A stretch of 36,646 bases of DNA from positions 1 through 36,646 of the forward strand of contig JAGQIK010000079.1 of the NCBI GenBank assembly GCA_020431405.1, written 5' to 3'. A program made the translations under genes and the position numbers. Shown here one piece after another: positions 13,701 to 22,392 of the stretch. The DNA comes from Myxococcales bacterium (GTDB taxonomy: Bacteria; Myxococcota_A; Polyangia; GCA-2747355). The notes under the pieces were generated by a model that searched no databases, was not told where the DNA came from, and was given only the letters and a program-made list of their open reading frames with translations. Position 1 is the stretch's first letter. Every line of letters starts with the position of its first letter.

Positions 13701-16700
13701 TCTTGAATTTCGAGCGCCGCGCGCGCCATCGCCCGCGCGTTGCCCGCGTCGCCGCCGAGCAGCGCGCCGTTGCCGGCCTCGGCTAGCGCACGCGCCAGCA
13801 TATCGCGCGCCCGCGCCTCCTTGCGGCTCAGCGAGACGATCCAGGCCGTGGCGACGGCGACGCTGACCACCGAGAGCGCACCGACGAGCAGCGCGATGCT
13901 GCGCCGGCGGCGCTTTCGCCGCCGCTCGTCGGCGAGCCGCTGAGCCTCGCGCTCGCGGATCGCCGCCTCGACGAAGCGCTGCACGATCGACGGCGGCGCA
14001 TCCTGCATGCGGTCGAGCGTCTTGATCGCGTCGTCGAGCGCCTCGTCGCGCCAGACCTCGTCGGGCCGCTCGCCGCGTTTCTCCCAGAGTGTGGCGGCCT
14101 GCTCGATCTCGGCGAGAAACGCGCGCTCCTCGGCGCTCTCGTCGAGCCAGTGGCGAAGTCGCCGCCAGCTGCTGATCAGCGACTCGTGGGCGAGCTCGTA
14201 GTGTGCGGCGCCGCCGCTGTCGAGCTTGCGCACCGAAAGCAGGCGCGACGTGGTCAGGCGCGAGAGCACGCGCTCGGCCTCGTGCTCGTCGAGGCCCTCG
14301 ACCAGCGACTCGCGTGAAGCGCTCCTGCGCGTGCCCTCGGCGCTGACCAGCCGCAGGAGCTGCTGGCGTGCGATCTCGAGCTCGGCCGGAGGCATTCCGG
14401 CGAGCACCGAGTCGGCGTGTGAAGCCAGCGCGCCGGCTACGCCGCCGATGGCGTCGTAGTCAGCGCGGCGCAGGGCACGGTGTTGGCGGTCGCGCCGCTC
14501 CCACAGCGCGCGCGCGGTGAACGACAGCAGCGGCAGGCAGGCGCTGCTGTCCGCGACCTCGGCCACCATCTCGGCCGGCAGCTTGGCGTCGTCGTAGCGG
14601 TAGTTGAAGACGTCGAGCGGGCGCGTGACGATCGTCTCGAGGGCGCTCGCGTCGGGGCTGCGCAACACGACGATGCTCGAGAGCACCTGGCGCGCCGCGC
14701 TGCTCTCGACGAGCTTGCCGAGGAAGTCATCGCGCAGCGTGAAGACGAGCCGCACCGGCTCCTCGGCGTCGTCGGCGGCGCTCGCCAGCGCGCGCATGAA
14801 GCGAGCGCGTGTCTCGGCGTCGGGCGTGAGCGCGACGAGCTCTTCGAGTTGGTCGACGACGAGCAGCACGCGGGTGCTGCTCGCTTCGGCGAGGCGCTGC
14901 AAGAGCAGTGCGAGGCGCTCGGGCGTCTCGTAGAGCTCGCGCGCGAGCGCTTCGTCGTCCTTGGCGAGCCCCGAGATCAGCTGTTGGCTGGGTGAGGCTG
15001 CCGCGTCCGGCTGCGACGTGTCTTCGCTGCCGCTCTCGGCATCGGGGACGGCGCCGATGCTGCCCGCGCCGAAGCTAGCCTGCATGCTGCGCGAGCGTTC
15101 ACCGTGGCGCAGCCGGCTGGCCAGCGCCTCGAAGGGCGTGTTGCCGGGGCGCAGCGTCAACACCAGCCAGCGCCCCTGCTCGCGCAGGCGCGGCACGACG
15201 CCGGCCTGCACGAAGCTCGACTTGCCCGCGCCCGACGGGCCGACGATGGCGAGCGTCGGCTCGTCGCGCAGGCGCTCGAGAAAAGCCGCCACCTCGGGCT
15301 CGCGGCCGAAGTAGACGCCGGCGTGCCGCTCGGAAAAGGACAGCAGCCCGCGAAACGGGCCTTGCTCTTCGGCGAGCTCGACGCCGCCGGCCAGCATCGC
15401 CTCGAGGGCGTCGGCCACGTCGCCGGCGCTGGGGCGATCGGCGGCCTCCTTGTTCATGCAGCGCGCGACGAGCTCGGCAAGCTCGGCGCTGACGTTGGCG
15501 TCGGTTGGCAGGCTCGGCGCGGGGTCTTCGCTGCAGACGAGCACGGGCAGCTCGGTGGCGGCGGCGCGTCCGCGCACGGCGTAGGGCAGCTTGGCGGCGA
15601 GCAGCTCGTAGAGCATCACGCCGAGGGCCCAGATGTCGGTCGGCGAGCGTAGCGTCTCGCCGCGCCACTGCTCGGGCGCCATGTAGGGCGGCGTGCCGCG
15701 CACCATGTCATCGTCGAGGCTGGTGTAGGTGGCGAGGGTCAGGTGCTCGACGGTGTCGCGCGCCTCGTCGGCGCCGTCGAGCGCGGGCTCGGGCGCGAGA
15801 TCGCGCAGTGGCTCCGACGCGAGATCGCGCGCGGGCTCGACGGCGGCTGCCGGAGCCGGCGTGAGCGTCGGTGTGACCGTGCCTGCGGGCCCGGCGGCCT
15901 CGACGGCCTCGACGGCCTCGGGCGCCGACAACGACCTGGGCGGTGCGAAGTGCTCGGGGAGCGCGGGCAGCGCCGCGTCGCCGGTGGCAGCGCTGCGCGC
16001 GATGCGCGGGGCGGGCGGCAGCGAGAGGATGCCGTCGGAGAGGCGCGCCGCCTCGCGCTGGCGCTGCCGCGCGCGCGCGCCGACGTTGCCCGGCGCAGTC
16101 ATGCGGTCGGGCACCGCGTCGCCTACGCCCGCGCCCGTGGAGGCGTCGAGCATGGTCGGCGTCGAGGCGTCGACGTTGTCGGCGCCGGCGCGCTGTGACG
16201 GCGTGGCGATGGTGTTGGCCATCGCGCCGGCCGCGCCCAGCGAGCCGTCGACACGGATCGGCTTGATGGCCGGCTGCGACGCCTCCGTGCCGGTGGTCTC
16301 GTCGCGGCCGCTGATCTTTTTCGCCAGGCCGAAGTCGAGCACGCGCACGCGGCCGTCGCGCGGGATCAACACGTTCTCGGGTTTCAGATCGCGGTGCAGG
16401 ATCGAGCGCTGGTGCGCCTCCTCGAGCGCGCGCGCGATCACCGACCCCACGCGCAGCACCTCGCGCGTGGTTAGCCGCCGCTCCTTCATGCGCTGTCTGA
16501 GCGTTTGGCCCTCGAGATACTCGAGCGCCACGTAGGGCATGCCCTCGTGCTCGCCGACGGCGTAGACGGTGACGATGTTGGGGTGGTTGAAGCGCGCCGT
16601 GGCGCGCACCTCGAACAGGAAGCGCTCCACCGCCTCGCCCGAGCCGACGTGCCGCGGGTGGATCACCTTGAGCGCGACGCGGCGGCCGAGCTTGACGTCG

Positions 16701-16807
16701 CGCGCGAGGTAGACCTCGCCGAAGCCGCCCTCGGCGAGCAGGCGCACCACGCGAAAGTGGTCGACGCGAGCGCCCGGCTCGAGGACTTTGCGCGACGCGC
16801 TGCTCAT
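10790..16807 (-). CDS. Giant Ser/Thr kinase - nSTAND - TM - WD40 receptor-like protein (copy A)
   Basis: 2005 aa, paralogous to copy B over its whole length. Kinase domain ~18-470: glycine loop AEGGFGEV (25-32), Lys47, HRDLKPEN (138-145), DFG (158-160), APE (377-379). About 210 residues of Ala/Pro-rich, low-complexity sequence (162-370) are inserted between DFG and GTPPYMAPEQW. The nSTAND module starts ~483 (GPFRGLLSFSERHAGVYFGRE), with Walker A GPSGAGKSS (523-531) and Walker B LLVVDQLEEL (648-657). A run of arginines precedes a membrane helix at ~971-993. WD40-type repeats fill the rest, clearest at HSELITAVAFAAGGKRLVS, HTGLITALAVRPDKKLVAS and HARSVYALAYSHDGRTLAS. STAND NTPases usually act as ligand-triggered oligomerisation switches, so WD40 ligand binding could control kinase clustering; that is inference. 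The start lacks a Shine-Dalgarno and has TAGACT 6 nt upstream. It is divergent from hsp20. Confidence 0.9.
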   Translation of the reverse strand: MSSASRKVLEPGARVDHFRVVRLLAEGGFGEVYLARDVKLGRRVALKVIHPRHVGSGEAVERFLFEVRATARFNHPNIVTVYAVGEHEGMPYVALEYLEGQTLRQRMKERRLTTREVLRVGSVIARALEEAHQRSILHRDLKPENVLIPRDGRVRVLDFGLAKKISGRDETTGTEASQPAIKPIRVDGSLGAAGAMANTIATPSQRAGADNVDASTPTMLDASTGAGVGDAVPDRMTAPGNVGARARQRQREAARLSDGILSLPPAPRIARSAATGDAALPALPEHFAPPRSLSAPEAVEAVEAAGPAGTVTPTLTPAPAAAVEPARDLASEPLRDLAPEPALDGADEARDTVEHLTLATYTSLDDDMVRGTPPYMAPEQWRGETLRSPTDIWALGVMLYELLAAKLPYAVRGRAAATELPVLVCSEDPAPSLPTDANVSAELAELVARCMNKEAADRPSAGDVADALEAMLAGGVELAEEQGPFRGLLSFSERHAGVYFGREPEVAAFLERLRDEPTLAIVGPSGAGKSSFVQAGVVPRLREQGRWLVLTLRPGNTPFEALASRLRHGERSRSMQASFGAGSIGAVPDAESGSEDTSQPDAAASPSQQLISGLAKDDEALARELYETPERLALLLQRLAEASSTRVLLVVDQLEELVALTPDAETRARFMRALASAADDAEEPVRLVFTLRDDFLGKLVESSAARQVLSSIVVLRSPDASALETIVTRPLDVFNYRYDDAKLPAEMVAEVADSSACLPLLSFTARALWERRDRQHRALRRADYDAIGGVAGALASHADSVLAGMPPAELEIARQQLLRLVSAEGTRRSASRESLVEGLDEHEAERVLSRLTTSRLLSVRKLDSGGAAHYELAHESLISSWRRLRHWLDESAEERAFLAEIEQAATLWEKRGERPDEVWRDEALDDAIKTLDRMQDAPPSIVQRFVEAAIREREAQRLADERRRKRRRRSIALLVGALSVVSVAVATAWIVSLSRKEARARDMLARALAEAGNGALLGGDAGNARAMARAALEIQDSGRARIVWWRAAAKGALWTAEVGTTIRTLDVDRAGHTAAVVDQRGFVHVVDFPNRSMRQVKTTPAFVSALRVAADGRSIIVAVYDRERRGKQSSRKIPSQLQVIDLDSGRVKRTVNLVGEVAQIVATRDGRICALRYSDVVCFDTSGKQIFRSVVQQAVAMRAIDKRVRLVRQSHLPKRGQQMRYMLEAFDLGVPQAIWRHELTRWGYPGKISANGSLTAIAGMQQQVRIVGIDGRNELLHVRTNAAALDFDPSGHRLALGNKLGDVDIWDVQQRRMLRRLSGHSELITAVAFAAGGKRLVSTDRGGRLVLWDAAAEPPRLDSGHTGLITALAVRPDKKLVASAGRDATLRLWDARTGAEVQRLTYKHAYPTALAFNPQGDQLAEGRSDGSVVVDNADSGHERKFLGTGHARSVYALAYSHDGRTLASASQDGLVALWRARGPGKSKQLRTMRLATRITSLDFSADDKRLLVAGFGLRQMDGRAAVFEVESGKKLVDITPEDGTASARWLGDGDELIVFNRMGQFARVDLQGKRKAWLFSMPSFGLPPVSELIAAGGRRFLRSMTAASGFGATIEVFDIERRSRRPLRGHRFGLYNGSFALDGSVIATAGRDYSIRYWDVDSGRSPWHVLLVSRRSARFYTLDSEVNALDGTRRPIAAGKKRWLDRVAKAAFLADERDERVCLLTRARWLELWDTRADKLLGRVRLPGEKSGGSTTIRDMRTGKTRTHELINPLPYHRVFVRGTAHCGAVSRRGVRYWRVGAKEAIDLGRGLDGGALGSERIWRRQINRLFIHDQAGSQLLSLDTRADVTAMAVDGERMLAVLSRTRSASMQWLAEIQRDGTLKRLVTFSARLPVTELLALRGLAGSVPAMVAAGTANGEVLIFDLQRRRVVSRYHLHGAIVALWQHQRRLIAVSELGGQRSIDLAPLMRPHCELLRRVWRHSKHVWIGTQSLVRGPPLGHRCSELSAP

Positions 16808-16813
16808 GGCCGA

Positions 16814-16819
16814 AGTCTA
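16814..16819 (-). promoter_or_regulatory. Candidate -10 element (TAGACT) for the kinase operon
   Basis: On the minus strand TAGACT lies 6 nt upstream of the ATG at 16807, with no Shine-Dalgarno between. A weak TTGATG is 15 nt further upstream. The spacing implies an mRNA that begins at the start codon. Confidence 0.35.
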
Positions 16820-16934
16820 ACAGCCCCCCTTAAGCATCAAGAAAATGCAGTCAAGGGCTTGCGCCGCCTGAGGTCGGTCACACGTTGCTCTGCGTATTCG
16901 TCATGCCGCTTGAAGCGGACAATAACCCAGGCGC

Positions 16935-16971
16935 CGTCGGCCGTATCGCCGACGCGGGAGCGATACGGAGG
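16935..16971 (+). promoter_or_regulatory. Overlapping hairpins at the hsp20 ribosome-binding site (candidate RNA thermometer or operator)
   Basis: Two inverted repeats share bases. Stem A pairs CGTCGGC (16935-16941) with GCCGACG (16948-16954), 7 bp with a 6-nt loop. Stem B pairs CCGTATCGC (16941-16949) with GCGATACGG (16960-16968), 9 bp with a 10-nt loop. They cannot form together. Stem B takes in the first two bases of the GGAGG ribosome-binding site (16967-16971). Small heat shock genes are classic hosts of 5'-UTR RNA thermometers (ROSE, fourU), so heat-controlled melting of stem B is a reasonable hypothesis. As DNA, the 9-N10-9 geometry could also be a repressor operator. A CTTGAA at 16909-16914 followed 11 nt later by CCCAGG faintly resembles a heat-shock sigma promoter but is too weak to call. 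Confidence 0.5.
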
Positions 16972-16976
16972 ACACC

Positions 16977-17378
16977 ATGCTGACCCGTTACAACCCCTTC
17001 TTTTCGACCTTTGACCGTTTCTTCGAGCACACCAATGGCCGCAGCGAGGCTGTCTTCACGCCCGCCGTCGACCTGCTCGAAAAGGAAGACCACTTCCTGC
17101 TCGTGGCGGACCTGCCGGGCGTCAAGCAGGACGCCATCGAGCTCGTCGTCAAAGACGGCACGCTGACGCTGACCGGCAAGCGCGAAGAGGCGAGCGAGCA
17201 GGAGCGCGAGGGCATGATCTACCGCGAGCGCCGCGCCGGCTCTTTCACCCGCACGGTGAAGCTCGGCGACGCCATCGACGTCAATGCCATCGAGGCGAAG
17301 TACGACGCGGGCGTGCTCACGGTCACGCTGCCCAAGCGCGCCGAGGTCAAGCCGCGCCAGATCAAGATCAACAACTAG
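16977..17378 (+). CDS. Small heat shock protein, Hsp20/alpha-crystallin family
   Basis: The 133-aa protein is an ATP-independent holdase that keeps unfolding proteins soluble in the cytoplasm. The N-terminal arm (MLTRYNPFFSTFDRFF) is short and aromatic. The alpha-crystallin domain starts at ~27 (FTPAVDLLEKEDHFLLVADLPG) and includes KDGTLTLTGKREE and the diagnostic A-x-x-x-x-G-V-L region (AKYDAGVLTVTLPK). A C-terminal IKI (IxI motif) for oligomer assembly lies in the last residues. Length and motifs are typical. The start is fixed by GGAGG 5 nt upstream of the ATG. It is divergent from the giant kinase operon, 169 bp away, and followed by a long hairpin. Confidence 0.95.
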   Translation: MLTRYNPFFSTFDRFFEHTNGRSEAVFTPAVDLLEKEDHFLLVADLPGVKQDAIELVVKDGTLTLTGKREEASEQEREGMIYRERRAGSFTRTVKLGDAIDVNAIEAKYDAGVLTVTLPKRAEVKPRQIKINN

Positions 17379-17450
17379 CGCCAGCTAGACAACACCCCCT
17401 CCGGGCGCGCATCCGCGCTCCCACTCTCCGCTCTGGTCAATTCGACCGCC

Positions 17451-17502
17451 CGCGGCGAGCCACGCTGACGACCCCGCCTACTTCGTCAGCAGGCTCGCCG
17501 CG
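17451..17502 (+). terminator. Long hairpin terminator between convergent hsp20 and kinase genes
   Basis: CGCGGCGAGCC (17451-17461) pairs with GGCTCGCCGCG (17492-17502), and inside it GCTGACGA (17464-17471) pairs with TCGTCAGC (17483-17490). The result is a ~19-bp stem with a small internal loop and an 11-nt end loop. A short T-rich stretch (TTCGTTT) follows on the plus strand. It lies 72 bp after the hsp20 stop and probably ends that transcript. Confidence 0.7.
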
Positions 17503-17516
17503 TTCGTTTCCACCGT

Positions 17517-17694
17517 GGCCTCGGGCCTCAGGCCTCGGGCCTCAGGGGGCGCGCGCACTGCACGCTTCGCAGACCTGATTAGACAGCCGCCGAATCGGCG
17601 CCGCTTCGAGCACCAAGCAGTGCAGCGGCGTTGCAGCGAAGCCCGCACGGCGCTCGCTGTCGGTCCCGAGGCCCGAGGTCCGAGGCCCGAGGCC
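17517..17694. repeat. Inverted 30-nt GGCCTCGGG-type repeat pair flanking 118 nt
   Basis: The left arm (17517-17546) is itself two copies of GGCCTCGGGCCTCAG. The right arm (17665-17694) is its near-perfect reverse complement: 27 of 30 positions match, and one mismatch is a G-U pair in RNA. The arms enclose 118 nt holding smaller inverted pieces (GCACTGCA/TGCAGTGC-like, GCTTCGC/GCGAAGC, GCCG/CGGC). The right arm abuts the stop codon of the leftward kinase gene at 17695. With the preceding hairpin this fills the 316-bp gap between convergent genes; I see no supportable protein gene in it. It may act as a terminator, a structured RNA or a dispersed REP-like element. Confidence 0.65.
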
Positions 17695-19905
<2,211 letters not shown>

Positions 19906-19912
19906 GGGAGGG

Positions 19913-19918
19913 ATTGTA
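19913..19918 (-). promoter_or_regulatory. Candidate -10 element (TACAAT) for a leaderless kinase mRNA
   Basis: On the minus strand TACAAT matches the sigma-70 -10 consensus at five of six positions and ends 7 nt before the GTG start at 19905. TTGCGT lies 19 nt further upstream (19943-19938) as a possible -35. No Shine-Dalgarno is present, so the transcript would start at or beside the GTG. Confidence 0.45.
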
Positions 19919-19967
19919 CCCGCGGGCGGTGGACACGACGCAACATATGCGCGATAGAGACGGCGCT

Positions 19968-20825
19968 ATGACACAGCGAGCGCAGGCGAGGCTCGCGGCC
20001 ACGGTGCTGGTGGCGCGCGATGGCGAGGGCGGTCCCGAGATCTTCATGGTCCGCCGTCATCACAAGAACAAGTTCATGGCCAACGCCACCGTCTTCGTCG
20101 GCGGCCGCGTCGACGACGCCGACGCCGATGCGTCACTGTGGGGTGAGCGCTCCGGGATGAGCCCCCAGCAGGCGGCCGAGCGTATCGGCGTCGCGGGCGT
20201 CGAGCAGGCGCGCGCGATCTATACGGCCGCGATCCGCGAGACGTTCGAGGAGTCGGGCGTGCTGCTGGCGTTCGACGCGGCGGGTGATCTCGTCGGCCCC
20301 GAGGGGTTGGCGGCGCTGCGCGACCAGCTCAACGCCGACGAGGTGCCGCACTTCGGCGCGCTGCTCGGCGACGCGCGCTTCGCGGCGTTTTCCGAGCTGC
20401 GCTACCTGGCGCGCTGGGTCACGCCCGAGATCGAGCCGCGGCGCTACGACACGTACTTTTTCGTGTGCCGCATGCCGCCGGAGCAGACGGCGAGCTACGA
20501 CCAGCGCGAGACGACGGCCGGCGACTGGTACCGGCCGGAGGAACTTCTGGCGGCCAACGCCCGTAAGGAGGTGCTGCTGGCGCCGCCGACGCTGTCCGTG
20601 CTCGAAGATCTGGCCGGCTCGCGCGATGTCGCCGAGCTGCTCGGTCGCGCGAGCGACGCGCCGACAGCGCCGGTGATGCCGCGGCCCTGGATGTCCGCTA
20701 GCGCCAAGGCACTGACACTGCTAATGCCTGACGACCATCGATACAACGACCCCAACAGCAGCAGCGGTCGCGAACACTATGCCGTCCTGCAAGACGGCTA
20801 CTGGCAGAGGATAAGAAATGGCTAG
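19968..20825 (+). CDS. Nudix hydrolase, NUDT19/RP2p-like with interrupted Nudix box
   Basis: The 285-aa protein belongs to the Nudix superfamily, which hydrolyses nucleoside diphosphates linked to another group. The N-terminus has LAATVLVARDGEGGPEIFMVRR, then VGGRVDD (44-50). The catalytic RETFEESG (90-97) follows only after ~40 residues, instead of the ~13 in a standard Nudix box. An insertion of this kind is characteristic of the NUDT19/RP2p group (CoA or acyl-CoA diphosphatases), so a CoA-type substrate is plausible but not shown. ATG 19968 was chosen over in-frame upstream starts (19947, 19884) because the match begins there; the ribosome-binding site is weak. Its last 8 bases overlap tldD, indicating translational coupling in a three-gene operon. 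Confidence 0.8.
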   Translation: MTQRAQARLAATVLVARDGEGGPEIFMVRRHHKNKFMANATVFVGGRVDDADADASLWGERSGMSPQQAAERIGVAGVEQARAIYTAAIRETFEESGVLLAFDAAGDLVGPEGLAALRDQLNADEVPHFGALLGDARFAAFSELRYLARWVTPEIEPRRYDTYFFVCRMPPEQTASYDQRETTAGDWYRPEELLAANARKEVLLAPPTLSVLEDLAGSRDVAELLGRASDAPTAPVMPRPWMSASAKALTLLMPDDHRYNDPNSSSGREHYAVLQDGYWQRIRNG

Positions 20826-22392
20826 CTCGAAAGACCTGACTCGACGAGAGCTCCTCGCCGCCGGCGCCGCCGCTTCGGGCGCGCTGCTACTGCCCGTGAT
20901 GTCTGGCTGCAGCAAGCCGGCCACGGGGGTCAACGATCCACGTGCCGCCGCGCTGACGGTGTCGAAAGCCTTCGAGGCGTTCGGCGTCAGCGAGGCGCGC
21001 GTGCGCAAGGTGATGGCGCGCGCGCTGCAGCACGGCGGCGACTTCTGCGACCTCTACTTCCACCGCCGCCGCATCAACTGGATCGGCCTCGAGGACCACG
21101 CCGTCAACCGCGCCTCGACGCGCGCCGACATCGGCCTCGGCGTGCGCGTGGTGCGCGGCGTCGAGACCGGCTACGCCTACACCGAGAGCCTCGACGAGGC
21201 CTCGATGCTGGCGGCCGCCGGCGTGGCGGCGACGGTGGCGCAGGGCGGCGGCAGCACGGCGCGCGCGCCCAACGCGTTTCGCGTGGGCAAGCACCCGTCG
21301 TACTACCCGGTGAAGGTGCCGTGGCCGGGCGTTTCGACCAAGGACAAGGCGGCGCTGCTGAGCAAGCTCGAGAAGCTCGTGCTCGAGCGCGACAAGCGCA
21401 TTCGCAAGGTCAACGTCAGCTACCGCGACGAAGACCACCAGATCTTGATCATCGATTCGACGGGGCGCGTGTTTGCCGACAGCCAGCCGATGACGGTGAC
21501 CTACGTCTCGTGCTCGGCCGAGCACAAAGGCAAGCGCGAGTCGAACTACTCGGCGCTCGCCGGGCGCTCGGGCTTCGAGTTCTACACCGAAGCGCGTCTG
21601 CAGAAGGCCGCGCGCGAGGTCGTCGATCGCACCACGGTGCTCTTCGACGCGGTGGGCGGCCCGGTGGGCGAGCTGCCGCTGGTGCTCGGCCCGGGGAGCT
21701 CGGGCATCCTGCTGCACGAGGCGATCGGCCACGGCATGGAGGCCGACTTCGCGCGCAAGCGCACGACGATCTACTCGGACAAGGTCGGCAAGCGCATCGC
21801 ACCCAAGGACGTGACCATCGTCGATGACGGCGTGCGCGAGGGGCTGCGCGGCTCGATCAACCTCGACGACGAGGGCAACCCGAGCAAGCGCACGGTGCTC
21901 GTGGAAAACGGCGTGCTGCGCACGTTCCTGCACGACCGCATCAGCGCCAAGCACTTCGGCGTCGAGCCGACGGGCAGCGGGCGGCGCCAGTCGTTTCGCC
22001 ACATGCCGATCCCGCGCATGCGCAACACGTACATGCTCGCCGGGCCGCACCCGCGCGAGGCGATCATCAAGTCGGTCAAGCGCGGCATCTACGCCGAGCA
22101 CTTCACCAACGGTCAGGTCAACATCGGTCCGGGCGATTTCTCGTTCTACGTCAAGAACGGCATGTTGATCGAAGACGGCAAGCTCACGCAGCCGATCAAG
22201 GACGTCAACATCATCGGCAACGGGCCCAAGGTGCTCGAGGCGGTGGCGATGGTGGGCAACGACTTCAAGCTCGACGAGGGCGGCTGGACCTGCGGCAAGC
22301 GCGGGCAGCGCGTGCCGGTGGGGCTCGGCATGCCCACGGTGAAGATCAACGCCATCACCGTCGGCGGCGCCGGCAAGAAGAAGGCAGGGTGA
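20818..22392 (+). CDS. tldD: TldD-family metalloprotease with Tat lipoprotein signal
   Basis: The 524-aa protein matches the TldD/PmbA (TldD subunit) family, zinc proteases that degrade unfolded peptides and process peptides such as microcin B17 as a TldD-TldE heterodimer. The active-site motif HEAIGH (HExxxH) is at 300-305, and the C-terminal GGWTCGKRGQRVPVGLG is typical of TldD. The N-terminus is unusual: a twin-arginine TRRELL (8-13), a hydrophobic stretch and a lipobox VMSGC with Cys31, indicating Tat export and lipidation. Classical TldD is cytoplasmic. AGAGGA 8 nt before ATG 20818 supports the start that includes this signal. It overlaps the Nudix gene by 8 bp and the tldE-like gene by 4 bp. 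Confidence 0.92.
   Translation: MASSKDLTRRELLAAGAAASGALLLPVMSGCSKPATGVNDPRAAALTVSKAFEAFGVSEARVRKVMARALQHGGDFCDLYFHRRRINWIGLEDHAVNRASTRADIGLGVRVVRGVETGYAYTESLDEASMLAAAGVAATVAQGGGSTARAPNAFRVGKHPSYYPVKVPWPGVSTKDKAALLSKLEKLVLERDKRIRKVNVSYRDEDHQILIIDSTGRVFADSQPMTVTYVSCSAEHKGKRESNYSALAGRSGFEFYTEARLQKAAREVVDRTTVLFDAVGGPVGELPLVLGPGSSGILLHEAIGHGMEADFARKRTTIYSDKVGKRIAPKDVTIVDDGVREGLRGSINLDDEGNPSKRTVLVENGVLRTFLHDRISAKHFGVEPTGSGRRQSFRHMPIPRMRNTYMLAGPHPREAIIKSVKRGIYAEHFTNGQVNIGPGDFSFYVKNGMLIEDGKLTQPIKDVNIIGNGPKVLEAVAMVGNDFKLDEGGWTCGKRGQRVPVGLGMPTVKINAITVGGAGKKKAG

Noticed and set aside
16941-16968. CIRCE operator (HrcA) upstream of hsp20
   Set aside because: The 9-N10-9 inverted repeat has similar geometry, but its arms (CCGTATCGC) do not match the CIRCE arm TTAGCACTC.
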